From NCBI GenBank assembly GCA_027294455.1, contig JAPULZ010000148.1, positions 1 through 40,715 on the forward strand: a stretch of DNA of 40,715 nt, read 5' to 3'. The notes below the pieces were generated by a model. The model saw nothing but the letters and a program-made list of their open reading frames with translations. It was not told the origin of the DNA and ran no database searches. This stretch comes from Gemmatimonadota bacterium. GTDB lineage: Bacteria > Gemmatimonadota > Gemmatimonadetes > Gemmatimonadales > GWC2-71-9. The first letter of the stretch is position 1. Each line of letters starts with the position of its first letter. Below, piece by piece: positions 25,905 to 33,915 of the stretch. The position numbers were made by a program, and so were the translations under genes.

Positions 25905-25939
25905 GCCTGCAATATAGGCAAGTATTGCCTGCACCTCAA
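25895..25939 (-). promoter_or_regulatory. vapBC promoter with two nested operator repeats
   Basis: On the minus strand: -35 TTGAGG (25939-25934), a 17-base spacer, then -10 TATATT (25916-25911). Repeat 1 is TATATTGCA (25895-25903) / TGCAATATA (25908-25916), nine perfect pairs with a four-base spacer, covering the -10 and the vapB start codon. Repeat 2 is AGGCAA (25916-25921) / TTGCCT (25925-25930), inside the spacer. The A of the start ATG is seven bases after the -10, where transcription should begin. Confidence 0.75.
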
Positions 25940-26020
25940 TGACTCTCTTGCGCTGAACATCTTGTAAGTGCCTGTCGATCAATGATTTACTGATATCCTC
26001 AACCGGGCGATTCCGCCGAA

Positions 26021-27583
26021 TTATCGAGACCGCCGATCCAGAGTCCGATACTGGATCGCCTCACTCACATGTGCCGCCTCGATCTTCCCCGCTCCGGCCA
26101 GGTCGGCAATCGTGCGCCCGATCTTGAGCACCCGGTGGTAGGCTCGCGCCGAGAGGTTGAGCTTGACGATGGCGGATTTGAGCAGTGCGTCCGCCGCCGA
26201 CGACGCGCGGCAGTCGGGAGCCAGGTCCCGGGGGCCCATGTGGGCGTTGGCAAACAATCCCGGCCGATCCGCGAAGCGTTCGAGCTGCCGCCGCCGCGCC
26301 GCGGCCACCCGCTCGCGAATCGCCTCCGAGGGACTGCCCGACCGATCGCACGACAGCTCTTGATGCGGGACCGCGGGGACCTCGACGTGGATATCGATGC
26401 GGTCCAGCAACGGCCCCGAAATGCGCGACAGATAACGCTCGACGGCCAACGGGGTGCAGGAGCAGCTGCGTCGCGGGTCGCCGTGATACCCGCAGGGACA
26501 CGGATTCATGGCGGCGGCGAGCGTCAAGCGAGACGGATAGGTGATCGAGACCGCCGCACGCGAGATCGTGACACTGCCGTCCTCCAGCGGTTGCCGCAGG
26601 ACTTCCAGGACGTTCTTGCGAAACTCCGGCAGCTCATCGAGAAACAGCACCCCGCTGTGGGCCAAGCTCACCTCACCCGGACGCGGATGCGAACCGCCGC
26701 CGATGAGTCCCGCATCGCTGATCGTGTGATGCGGTGCCCGGAACGGCCTGGTGGACAACAACCCACAACCGGGCGGAAGCAAGCCGGCCACGCTGTGCAG
26801 CTTGGTCGTCTCGATGGCCTCCTCTGGCGTCATCGGAGGGAGGATGGTCGGCAGCCGTCTCGCCAGCATCGTCTTGCCTGACCCCGGTGGACCGACCATG
26901 AGTAGGTTGTGGGCCCCCGCGGCGGCCACTTCCAACGCGCGCTTGGCGTGCTCCTGCCCGCGCACGTCGGCGAAATCCACCGTCCGCACCGCCCGCGGGT
27001 GCGATGCGGCGGAGTCGGCGGGGCGTGCGCGGGGCAGCGCGGCTCCTCGTGCGAAGAATTCCACGACCTGCCTCAGGGATTCGGCCCCGAGCACCTGCAC
27101 ACCTTCCACCACGCCGGCTTCGGCCATGTTGGCCCGGGGCACGATCACGCCCTTGACCCCCGCACTGCGCGCACCCGCCGCGATGCAGAGGGCACCACGT
27201 ATAGGGCGCACGTCACCCTCCAATCCCAACTCGCCCACCACGACGTAATCGTCGAGACGTGCCACATCGGACTCGGTCGAGGTCTTGCCGGCCCCGTTCA
27301 GCTGTTCGGTGGCTGCGAGAATGCCGATGGCAATCGGCAGATCGAACGCCGAGCCGCCTTTGCGCACGTCTGCCGGGGCAAGGTTGACCGTGATCCGCTT
27401 GAGGGGAAACTCGAGCTGCGAGTTGGTGATCGCGGCGTTCACGCGTTCGCGCCCTTCCTTCACGGCGCCGTGGGGCAACCCCACCGTGGCAAACGATGGC
27501 AACCCGTTGACGACGTCGGTCTCCACCTCCACCGCGTATGCGTCGATTCCCAGCACGGCCGAGGAACGCACGCGTGCGAGCAC
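26021..27583 (-). CDS. comM: ComM/YifB family Mg-chelatase-like AAA+ ATPase
   Basis: 520 residues, GTG start with GGAGG six bases upstream. The N-terminal ChlI-type domain (~1-165) reads VVNGLPSFATVGLPHGAVKE and LAPADVRKGGSAFDLPIAIG. The AAA+ core has Walker A GPPGSGKTML (about residue 230), Walker B LFLDELPEF and MNPCPCGYHGDPRRSC. The C-terminal helical domain reads LSARAYHRVLKIGRTIADLAG. Length and order match the family. Known role in naturally competent bacteria: a hexameric helicase promoting branch migration during transformation recombination. No competence gene is visible nearby. Confidence 0.95.
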   Translation of the reverse strand: MLARVRSSAVLGIDAYAVEVETDVVNGLPSFATVGLPHGAVKEGRERVNAAITNSQLEFPLKRITVNLAPADVRKGGSAFDLPIAIGILAATEQLNGAGKTSTESDVARLDDYVVVGELGLEGDVRPIRGALCIAAGARSAGVKGVIVPRANMAEAGVVEGVQVLGAESLRQVVEFFARGAALPRARPADSAASHPRAVRTVDFADVRGQEHAKRALEVAAAGAHNLLMVGPPGSGKTMLARRLPTILPPMTPEEAIETTKLHSVAGLLPPGCGLLSTRPFRAPHHTISDAGLIGGGSHPRPGEVSLAHSGVLFLDELPEFRKNVLEVLRQPLEDGSVTISRAAVSITYPSRLTLAAAMNPCPCGYHGDPRRSCSCTPLAVERYLSRISGPLLDRIDIHVEVPAVPHQELSCDRSGSPSEAIRERVAAARRRQLERFADRPGLFANAHMGPRDLAPDCRASSAADALLKSAIVKLNLSARAYHRVLKIGRTIADLAGAGKIEAAHVSEAIQYRTLDRRSR

Positions 27584-27686
27584 AACCAGCCTCCGGTCTG
27601 ATTACGCAATCACGCTAACCGCGAACCAGAGCATCTTCGGCATCAAACTATTGCGGGGGATATTATTCTTTTGCCGAGGCTTGGCG

Positions 27687-28088
27687 CTAACAGACCTTGT
27701 GCTCCGCCTGCTCCGGCTCCGACTTTGGGAGGGCGGCCGCAAAGACGACGAACGCCTCGCCACCTGCTGCTTGGGCAGTACTGCAGTAGAGAGCCAGTCC
27801 CACCACATCATTGAGGGTGCTGATCAGCACGCCTACATGCTGCCTGGGGATCATCTCTGTACGGCTGGAAAAGGGATCCGTGCAAGTCTCGAGCGCGGTT
27901 TCACAGAGCGTGACCACCCAGGTGAAGGTTACGCCCTGGCGCCAGTCCGTCACCTCGGCCGAGAACCAGTGCGCTACAGCGTCGGTCGAGTCGTAGGCTA
28001 CGACGAGGGTCGGATCCGGTAGCGGTGTCAAGACTTCATCGGCAGCAACACAGCCGAGCAAGGCGAGAAGGACAAGCCAGCGTTTCAT
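27687..28088 (-). CDS. small lipoprotein of unknown function
   Basis: 133 residues from ATG at 28088 (a GTG six bases upstream adds only two residues). The start KRWLVLLALLGC-VA has a lipobox LLGC. The mature protein has spaced Cys residues (WVVTLCETALETCTD ... ALYCSTAQ ... KVC at the end), which could pair as disulfides in the periplasm. No family is recognised. Another coding gene starts 34 bp downstream of its start on the same strand side (28122 stop), so the two may share a transcript. Confidence 0.65.
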   Translation of the reverse strand: MKRWLVLLALLGCVAADEVLTPLPDPTLVVAYDSTDAVAHWFSAEVTDWRQGVTFTWVVTLCETALETCTDPFSSRTEMIPRQHVGVLISTLNDVVGLALYCSTAQAAGGEAFVVFAAALPKSEPEQAEHKVC

Positions 28089-28121
28089 GGGCACCTACCT
28101 TTGGGAATCGACGTCGTCGCG

Positions 28122-29009
28122 TTATCCGCCCAGGCGCTCCTGGAGCGATCGCACGACCCGGATCGCTTCGCGCAGATCGAGACCGAGATCCGTCAGGAGA
28201 TGAATCGCGGCGACGGGCGTCTCTTCGACCATCGCGTCTTCCAAGGCCTCCATGAACTTCCGGCCCCGCTCCCCCTCGCCGGAGATGAGCGCTATGATCT
28301 TGTGCTCGAGATTCGCCTCGGGAAGCTTGGTCTCAACCAGCGCTCGCAACGTCTCCCGTGACGAACCGGCAACGGGGATCTCGAAGATGAGGGATGCCAA
28401 CCAGTCGAAATCCAACAACGCAACACTGCGCCCCTTCAACCAGAGTCGCAATCGTCCCGACCGCTTCCAGCGATATGACTTGACGCGGACCCACGGCACG
28501 AAGCGCCGAAAATGCAGCATGCCCCGCTCGCCGAACTTCCAGCGAGAGAGGCCCTCGGCCACGAACCCCGGTAGCGTGACCAGCAACAGTCCGAAGAGCG
28601 CCCAGTCTCCCGACGACCGGGGAATCCCTACAGTCCTCGCACCCCATGAGAGACCGATGATGCCGATCACGCTCAACAGGAGGAAGACCATTTGTCCGAG
28701 GCCCCTCGGCAACTCGTGGAGCACGTTGCCCAGCCGGCGGCGGCGCCTCGGCCACGTGAACAACATGGCGACCTCCACGACGAGGACGATGCCCTCGAGC
28801 GCCAACACCAGCGGCGCCACCCAGCTCCGGGGGAACGCCGACATTGCCACCAGCGTGACGGCGCCGAAGAACACCATGACGCCGACGCCCAGGACGAGCA
28901 GTCGTCGCGCCGCTCGGGCGCCTTCGACTCTCCGATGGGCCGCGTAGGCCAGCCCCAACGGGATCAGCAGCGCCGCGAGAATCAGTGTGCCGAGCGCAGT
29001 GGGGCTCAT
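28122..29009 (-). CDS. five-helix membrane protein with a cytosolic C-terminal domain
   Basis: 295 residues. About five hydrophobic segments lie at ~4-24, 37-59, 64-86, 104-124 and 133-152. Then comes GERGMLHFRRFVPWVRVKSYRWKRSGRLRLWLKG, a pattern I associate with DUF5673-like membrane proteins (a short beta segment after the helices); the assignment is tentative. The C-terminus (TPVAAIHLLTDLGLDLREAIRVVRSLQERLGG) resembles the helix pattern of the L7/L12 C-terminal fold. The function is unknown. It is upstream of the small lipoprotein on the same strand. Confidence 0.72.
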   Translation of the reverse strand: MSPTALGTLILAALLIPLGLAYAAHRRVEGARAARRLLVLGVGVMVFFGAVTLVAMSAFPRSWVAPLVLALEGIVLVVEVAMLFTWPRRRRRLGNVLHELPRGLGQMVFLLLSVIGIIGLSWGARTVGIPRSSGDWALFGLLLVTLPGFVAEGLSRWKFGERGMLHFRRFVPWVRVKSYRWKRSGRLRLWLKGRSVALLDFDWLASLIFEIPVAGSSRETLRALVETKLPEANLEHKIIALISGEGERGRKFMEALEDAMVEETPVAAIHLLTDLGLDLREAIRVVRSLQERLGG

Positions 29010-29161
29010 CCAACTCGCTTGGTGGTAGACGACATCGAGATTCTTTCGAGGAAATGTCGGTCGTGGGCGCGGCTCCCGGACAGCGCCGAATATAGGGCGG
29101 CCCTTTTATGTAAGGAATAGGCCGTCCCTCGGGGTAGAGCTGTCGATCGAGGAGTGAGACG

Positions 29162-29920
29162 CTACCGGGTTTTCGGCGAGAAGACCTGCTGGGTCCACGC
29201 CACGACCGCTTTTCCGCCCTTTTTGGCCGGCACGTAGCGAATGGTTTGCGCGAACTCCATGGCCAGGATCGTGAATCTCGGGTCGTCGGACGGCGTCACC
29301 GGAAGCACGGTCTCCGGGGTTCCGTCCGCGAGCACCCGAATGGCCAGGACCGCCGGCGAGGGCGTCTCCTCGATCTCCTCGCCGAGCGGCACGAAGGTGA
29401 CCACGCTGGGGCGGGCCGGCAGATCGAAACACTCCCCGCCCCGGTTGTACGTCTCGCGACGGAATTCGGCGCACTGACTCTCCCGCGCAGCCGGCGAGGA
29501 GGTCGGCGCCATCACCTTGGCAACCGCCGACGTGTCGGGGGCCCCCGGCATCGTGTCTGCGCTCGCCACCGCCACGCTCTCGGCGGACGGCGTGCGGTTC
29601 GGTGGGGGAGCGGCCGCCGTGAGACCCTCCACCGTGGGCGGGCCGGCCGAAAACAACAGCGCCGCGTACACACGAATCATGGCCGTGCTGAGCACGACCA
29701 TCAATCCCGTCGGCAGCGCGATACCGGGGTCCCGCAACAGCCTCCAAATCCGGCGAAAGAAGCCGGCCCTCTGAGTCGGCCTTTCGGCTCGATCCACCTG
29801 CCACCGCTCGAACTGCCTCAGAAATCGGATGCTCAACAACGCCAGTGCCAGGACGAAAAGCACGGTCGCGGCCAGGAGGTTGCTCTCTACGAGATCGACC
29901 AGCGGTTGCAGGATTTCCAT
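29162..29920 (-). CDS. membrane protein with a TonB-C-like end
   Basis: 252 residues from ATG at 29920; the earlier ATG at 29986 gives an odd start. Two hydrophobic segments lie near residues 16-36 and 67-94, separated by a basic loop (RAERPTQRAGFFRRIWRLL). A Pro/Ala/Ser-rich linker follows (~95-150). The last ~60 residues (PAVLAIRVLADGTPETVLPVT ... FAQTIRYVPAKKGGKAVVAWTQQVFSP) have the beta-alpha-beta pattern of a TonB C-terminal domain. TonB proteins transfer energy to outer-membrane receptors, but no ExbB/ExbD or receptor is nearby. It is divergent from padR. Confidence 0.7.
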   Translation of the reverse strand: MEILQPLVDLVESNLLAATVLFVLALALLSIRFLRQFERWQVDRAERPTQRAGFFRRIWRLLRDPGIALPTGLMVVLSTAMIRVYAALLFSAGPPTVEGLTAAAPPPNRTPSAESVAVASADTMPGAPDTSAVAKVMAPTSSPAARESQCAEFRRETYNRGGECFDLPARPSVVTFVPLGEEIEETPSPAVLAIRVLADGTPETVLPVTPSDDPRFTILAMEFAQTIRYVPAKKGGKAVVAWTQQVFSPKTR

Positions 29921-30038
29921 CGGGTTCGCTTGCCTGCCTGGCAAATGGTGACCGTTGCACGAGAACGACACATACAATATGTCCATGACAGGTTACGGAC
30001 CGAAAGCCGACATGCAAGCCGGAATCCAGATTGAGGGA

Positions 30039-30107
30039 TTGATTTCTGTCAGTTAGTCTATATTGTAGTTCACTCTGCAACATAGACTAACATGCAAATC
30101 AGACTAA
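30039..30107 (+). promoter_or_regulatory. padR promoter with an inverted repeat and a 17-bp direct repeat
   Basis: The inverted repeat is GTTAGTCTATATTGTA (30052-30067) / TGCAACATAGACTAAC (30076-30091), matching at 14 of 16 positions with an eight-base gap. A third half-site (TGCAA then AGACTAA, 30093-30107) repeats the right arm at a 17-bp step. A plausible promoter is TTGATT (30039-30044), 16 bases, TATTGT (30061-30066), so the repeat covers the -10. This is the layout expected of PadR autorepression. Confidence 0.6.
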
Positions 30108-30114
30108 TGGTGTC

Positions 30115-30453
30115 ATGCGAACCAAGGCGTTTCTGGGCGAGTTCGAGCACATGGTCCTCCTGGCCGTGCTGCAGCTGAAGGACCAGGCCTATGGTCCGGG
30201 AATCAGCAGAATCCTGGAGGAACGGGCCGGCCGGGAGGTCTCCCGGGGAGCCCTCTACGCCACGCTCGACCGGCTGGAGCAAAAAGGCTTTTTGGAGTGG
30301 GCCATCGAGGCGGCGACCTCCCGCCACCAAGGGAATCGCCAACGCCGATTCACCGTCACGCCGGCCGGCATCAAGGCGCTGACGGTCTCCCGAGAGGCCC
30401 TCGTCAATCTGTGGCAGGGTCTCGAAGACACGCTCACGCAGGCGCACCGATGA
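30115..30453 (+). CDS. PadR-family transcriptional regulator
   Basis: 112 residues. The winged helix is clear: MVLLAVLQLKDQAYGPGISRILEE, GREVSRGALYATLDRLEQKGFLEW and NRQRRFTVTPAGIKAL. This is the short PadR form, a dimer whose C-terminal helix forms the interface. ATG at 30115 follows the operator array closely and no Shine-Dalgarno is seen. Its TGA overlaps the ATG of the decayed ADOP permease (ATGA), the standard PadR-ADOP arrangement in Acidobacteriota/Gemmatimonadota. Since the partner is broken, the regulator may now control only itself or the divergent TonB-C-like gene. Confidence 0.9.
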   Translation: MRTKAFLGEFEHMVLLAVLQLKDQAYGPGISRILEERAGREVSRGALYATLDRLEQKGFLEWAIEAATSRHQGNRQRRFTVTPAGIKALTVSREALVNLWQGLEDTLTQAHR

Positions 30454-30620
30454 CGCCGTCGCCGCCGGTCCGCCCGCCCACCTTGTACCAAGCGCTGCTG
30501 CGTTGGGCGCTCCCAGCGGGGATCCGGCGGGAAAAGCATCATGGGCGACCTGCTGGAGGAGTTCGCGACCCGAACCGAAAGCGAATCCCTGGCTCAGGCG
30601 TGCCGCTGGTATCGGAACGC
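30450..30620 (+). pseudogene. N-terminal remnant of an ADOP/MacB-like permease
   Basis: The frame starts at 30450 in an ATGA overlap with padR and reads PPTLYQALLRWALPAGIRREK, then shifts near 30535 to the frame reading MGDLLEEFATRTES, and fades after RWYRNAVPR. Joined, this is the conserved start of ADOP permeases (ALLRxxLPxGxRExxxGDLxEEF ... RWY). One frameshift and loss of about 750 residues mark it as dead. The remainder was replaced by the opposite-strand remnant below. Confidence 0.65.
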
Positions 30621-30981
30621 GGTCCCGCGAACGTGCAGGTGCGGGAAGAACGAGAGAATGCGCCCGGGCCGTGTCGAACGTGTAGACACCGTCCGCCACG
30701 GAAATCGGCATCGCCCGGGGGAATCGCCAACTCGCTGTTGTAGGCTCACGCCGTCTCCACCTGCTCGTCGGGCCGGCCGGCGGCGAAATGGAAACCGAGC
30801 AGGGACTGGTCTTGCGCCGCCACGCCGTTCGTCGTGTAGTGTATCTGAAATTTCAGCGTTGCTCCGGCTCGGGGCAGCTTGGCCGATCCCTCGGGGAGGG
30901 GCTGCCGCTCGACGCGAAGAACTACATCGTCCCGCCCGGGGCGAACGCGATGACCATGCTGGCGAACAATGTCTTGCGCAT
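30594..30981 (-). pseudogene. decayed copper monooxygenase-like C-terminal fragment
   Basis: Minus strand, from ATG at 30981 with AGGTAGG upstream: MRKTLFASMVIAFAPGG, a TAG at 30924-30922, then in another frame LPEGSAKLPRAGATLKFQ, IHYTTNGVAAQDQSLLGFHF and RPDEQVETA, a TGA at 30748-30746, AYNSELAIPPGDADF, a frameshift to SVADGVYTFDTARA, and a further shift to RILSFFPHLHVRGTAFRYQ (about 30650-30600). These are the HYTTNG, IPPG and PHxHxRG motifs of the Cu type II ascorbate-dependent monooxygenase-like domain found in many acidobacterial secreted proteins. At least two stops and two to three frameshifts: not functional. Confidence 0.7.
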
Positions 30982-31059
30982 CGACCTACCTTTGAGCGTG
31001 ACCCCCTTCCTTATATAAGCGGCGTTGGCACAGCCGGTCCAGTGACATGTTTTATCGAG

Positions 31060-32478
31060 TCACCGCACCTTGCGCGCCCGAAGGCCCCCAGCGGCCACGA
31101 GCTCGGTGACCTCGCCCTCGACCCACGTGAAGTGGAACGGCGTTCCGTCCAGCCGCAGGAAGAAATCAGTTTCCGACTCCGGCAGCAGCTCGCGGGGCCC
31201 CTCCCATACCCCCGCGTGTACGAGCAACTGGTCATTGATGAGCGTGATCTGGACCTGGTCGCCGGATTCCAACTCGTAGTCTCCGGTGAGTGCGTCGTAC
31301 TGCCGTGGCTCGAGAGTGGCCACTACCCGCTCCGGTGGTGCGAACCCCAGCCAGCCGTACTCAGCCGCGATGGTGTAGAGGATCTCATTTGCCAACGGGC
31401 TGCCGGCGTCCGAATTCGTCATGACCACCGCGCCCTCGCCGTCCTGGATGAACGCGGTGAACTGGGATCGGAATCCCGCGTTTGCTCCGCCGTGTCCGAA
31501 CCGCAATCCGTCGCCGGAGATGGCTGGGCCCAAGCCATGGTCGTTCATCCCTGGTGTCAGCATCTGTTGGGTCATTTCCTGCGATAACACGTGACCGTTT
31601 CCATGATATGCCTGTTGTATTTCGATGGCAAACTTCGCCACGTCGGTGGGCGTAGTCCACAGTCCCGCGGCTGCACTCTCCGGATAGACGTGCCAATCAC
31701 CAGCGATCTTGTTGCCTTGGTTGTCGTACGCGGAGGCCGCATCCGCGAGGCGATGCTCGGGGAGGGGTTGCTCATACGTGCTGCTGGTCATCCCCAGCGG
31801 GTCGAGTACCAGCTCGGACAAGAGCTCGGGAAAAGGTTTATCGGCGATGTCACTCATCATGAGCTGCATTACCGTGTACCCGCCGCCGGAATACCGCCAA
31901 CTTTCGCCTGGCTCCTTCCACACCAGAATAGCGTCCGTATTGCCCTCGCCCTCGAGCACGCCCACCGTCGAGGGCACGGCATCACCCCGCTCATACCCCG
32001 GAAATCCCCACACCGTGGTGCCCGCGCTGTGGTTCAGCAAACTTCGAAGCGTGACTTTGTGCTCGGTGGTGAACTCGTTGTCGGGAATTTGCCAGCTGGT
32101 GAGCTGTTCGTTCACGTTCCGGTCGAGACCGAGCAGGCCGTCCTCCACCATCTTGAGAGCCGCCATGGCGGCGACGGGTTTGCTGATCGACGCGGCCTGA
32201 AAAATGGTCTCCGTCGTGACGGGCCGATCGCGCTCTCGATCGGCGTAGCCGTATCCCTTCGCCCACTGGATCTCGCCTCCGCTGATGAGGGCGACACTGA
32301 CTCCCGGTGCATGGTAGTGCTCCATGCGCTGGGCGATGCTGGCTCTGACAACCGGTTCACCGCGAATGACAAACGTGGGAAGGAGCGCCCCTTCGATGCG
32401 GGCGATCCGCTCCTCGACTGGAACCTCCGTACCGCAGGCAGTGAGGATCGCGACGGCAGCGACGATGGATCGTCTCAT
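31060..32478 (-). CDS. beta-lactamase-family (class C / PBP-like) serine hydrolase lipoprotein
   Basis: 472 residues from ATG at 32478, placed six bases after AAGG; the ATG at 32484 would leave no spacing, and the open frame beyond is shadow of the barrel gene. The lipobox LTAC puts the lipidated Cys at residue 15. The active-site SxxK is SISK (Ser97, Lys100) in IFQAASISKPVAA; the Tyr motif is RYSGGGYTV; the third motif is HGGANAG. A C-terminal beta domain (~370-472) is of the DUF3471 kind. Family knowledge: serine beta-lactamase, D-Ala-D-Ala peptidase or esterase; resistance cannot be inferred from sequence. Confidence 0.9.
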   Translation of the reverse strand: MRRSIVAAVAILTACGTEVPVEERIARIEGALLPTFVIRGEPVVRASIAQRMEHYHAPGVSVALISGGEIQWAKGYGYADRERDRPVTTETIFQAASISKPVAAMAALKMVEDGLLGLDRNVNEQLTSWQIPDNEFTTEHKVTLRSLLNHSAGTTVWGFPGYERGDAVPSTVGVLEGEGNTDAILVWKEPGESWRYSGGGYTVMQLMMSDIADKPFPELLSELVLDPLGMTSSTYEQPLPEHRLADAASAYDNQGNKIAGDWHVYPESAAAGLWTTPTDVAKFAIEIQQAYHGNGHVLSQEMTQQMLTPGMNDHGLGPAISGDGLRFGHGGANAGFRSQFTAFIQDGEGAVVMTNSDAGSPLANEILYTIAAEYGWLGFAPPERVVATLEPRQYDALTGDYELESGDQVQITLINDQLLVHAGVWEGPRELLPESETDFFLRLDGTPFHFTWVEGEVTELVAAGGLRARKVR

Positions 32479-32730
32479 GGTCATCCTTACTTTGTGGATG
32501 GACGCCCGACCCAGCCCGATCGGGCAGCGGGAACATGGGAAAAAATGGAGGTAGTTGTCCTGGGAAACAACCCCACCCGCGGTGCCCCGAAAGCTCCCTT
32601 TCGAAACATTGTGTCCCCCGTCACCAAACGCACCGTGTGTGCCTCCTGTCACATCAAATCGGGTCGGGCGGCTCCATTTATGGGGCCTTGTTTTTTGCTG
32701 GTTATCACGCCGGAAAGGGAGAGTAGACTC

Positions 32731-33231
32731 ATGAAGGCACGCACATCGGTAATGATGGCACTTCTCTTGGCCTTTGCTCTGCCGCTTGCGGCGCAGGCCC
32801 AGTGGAGACTCGGAACCCATGCAGGATACGACGTGGACGTCGCTGACTTCTTGATCGGCGCGAACGCGCAGTTCACGGTCCCCGGTGCGGCGATCTCCGG
32901 CGTTCCGCTGCAGTTCAGTCCCGGGTTTGACTTCTACCCCGGCGTCGGTGACGGCGTCAGCTACTGGATTGTCGATCTCGACGCCCACTATCCCATCCAG
33001 GCTCGTGGCGTGCAACCGTTCGTCGGCGGCGGGCTCTACATGAGCCGCGCCTCCGTGGATGCCGGCACGCTCGGCAGCTTCAGCGACACCAACGTGGGGC
33101 TCAACCTCATTGGTGGCGCGGAGTTCGGTTCGCACGACGTCATTCGCCCTTATGCGGAGGGCAGGTTCCGGGTGGGCAGCGGCTCGACCTTCATCATCAA
33201 GGGCGGACTCTCGTTCATCCTGGGTCGCTAG
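32731..33231 (+). CDS. small outer-membrane beta-barrel protein
   Basis: 166 residues from ATG at 32731, with GGGAG upstream. The signal peptide is ~1-23 (LALPLAAQAQ). The mature ~143 residues show alternating strands with aromatic belts (WRLGTHAGYDVDVADFLIGANAQF, YWIVDLDAHYPIQ, VQPFVGGGLYMSRAS, VGLNLIGGAEFG, IRPYAEGRFRVG, TFIIKGGLSFILGR), ending in the amphipathic strand usual for OmpA/OmpW-type eight-strand barrels. The function is unknown. It is monocistronic, followed at once by a strong terminator. The long open frame on its 5' side is antisense to the hydrolase gene. Confidence 0.83.
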   Translation: MKARTSVMMALLLAFALPLAAQAQWRLGTHAGYDVDVADFLIGANAQFTVPGAAISGVPLQFSPGFDFYPGVGDGVSYWIVDLDAHYPIQARGVQPFVGGGLYMSRASVDAGTLGSFSDTNVGLNLIGGAEFGSHDVIRPYAEGRFRVGSGSTFIIKGGLSFILGR

Positions 33232-33250
33232 CCTGCATTGACCAATAGAC

Positions 33251-33272
33251 TCCGCGCAGCAGCATGTGCGGA
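33251..33272 (+). other. short hairpin before the terminator
   Basis: TCCGCGCA (33251-33258) and TGTGCGGA (33265-33272) pair at seven of eight positions. It precedes the terminator at 33294 and may protect the 3' end of the barrel transcript. Confidence 0.4.
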
Positions 33273-33293
33273 GAGTGACACTACCATAAAGAA

Positions 33294-33336
33294 GAGGGCG
33301 TGAGCATCTCCGCGTGTGCTCGCGCCCTCATTTTTT
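33294..33336 (+). terminator. rho-independent terminator after the barrel gene
   Basis: GAGGGCGTGAGCA (33294-33306) pairs with TGCTCGCGCCCTC (33317-33329), 13 positions with one wobble pair, followed by A and six T. This is a textbook intrinsic terminator on the plus strand, about 60 bp after the barrel stop. Confidence 0.88.
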
Positions 33337-33901
33337 GATCAACACATTCCCATCTACGAAAACGCGCTCGCCGTCGGGTACCGCATCGGCCCTGGTCGGG
33401 ATCGCTCTCTTTCTGGGCGTCCACGCGTTGCTCATCGTCCCGGTCTGGCCCACTCCCATGCGCACGATCATCGCTGTCCTGATCGGCGGCACTGCGGCCT
33501 GGGCGTTCGAAGAATTGCTCGGAGCGGGGGCGGTGTCCCGTCGTCTCGTTGGCGGCGCGGCTTTCGGCGGAATCCTGTGGCTGATCCTCGTGCCCATGAA
33601 CGCCTTCGGTGCGTTGCTCCGGCTGACAGGATTGCGGAGCACATTCGGCGTGTGGGAATTGGTCGTCGAGATCACTCTCATCGTCGCGTTGAGCGCGGGC
33701 GTCGGCTGGTGGCTCACACGCCGCAGGCGAGGCGCCATGGCACTCGCCATGACGATGGTGCTGTTGACGTTTCTCACGGGCGGTCCGCTGCCCATGACCG
33801 CAAGCGGTCCCGCCGTGGGCCTGTTCGTCTCGTTCCTTTTCATCTTCTCGCTCAGCGGCGTCGTACTCGCCGCGACGCGTGCCGCACTGGTGTCACGCTA
33901 A
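33335..33901 (+). CDS. integral membrane protein of unknown function
   Basis: About 188 residues. The start is uncertain: the frame is open from 33314, but a GTG there lies inside the terminator stem; TTG at 33335 is the first start codon clear of it. About six hydrophobic segments follow (ALVGIALFLGVHALLIV, TIIAVLIGGTAAWAFEELL, GGAAFGGILWLILVPMNAF, WELVVEITLIVALSAGVGWWL, MALAMTMVLLTFLTG, AVGLFVSFLFIFSLSGVVLA) with short basic loops. No family is recognised. It ends 14 bp before the cyclophilin GTG, so the two are probably co-transcribed. Confidence 0.65.
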   Translation: MINTFPSTKTRSPSGTASALVGIALFLGVHALLIVPVWPTPMRTIIAVLIGGTAAWAFEELLGAGAVSRRLVGGAAFGGILWLILVPMNAFGALLRLTGLRSTFGVWELVVEITLIVALSAGVGWWLTRRRRGAMALAMTMVLLTFLTGGPLPMTASGPAVGLFVSFLFIFSLSGVVLAATRAALVSR

Positions 33902-33915
33902 CAAGAGGTTGCCCC

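Noticed and set aside
31591..32730. Long 5' extension of the barrel gene frame
   Set aside because: It is antisense to the serine hydrolase; the signal peptide begins at 32731 with a ribosome site.
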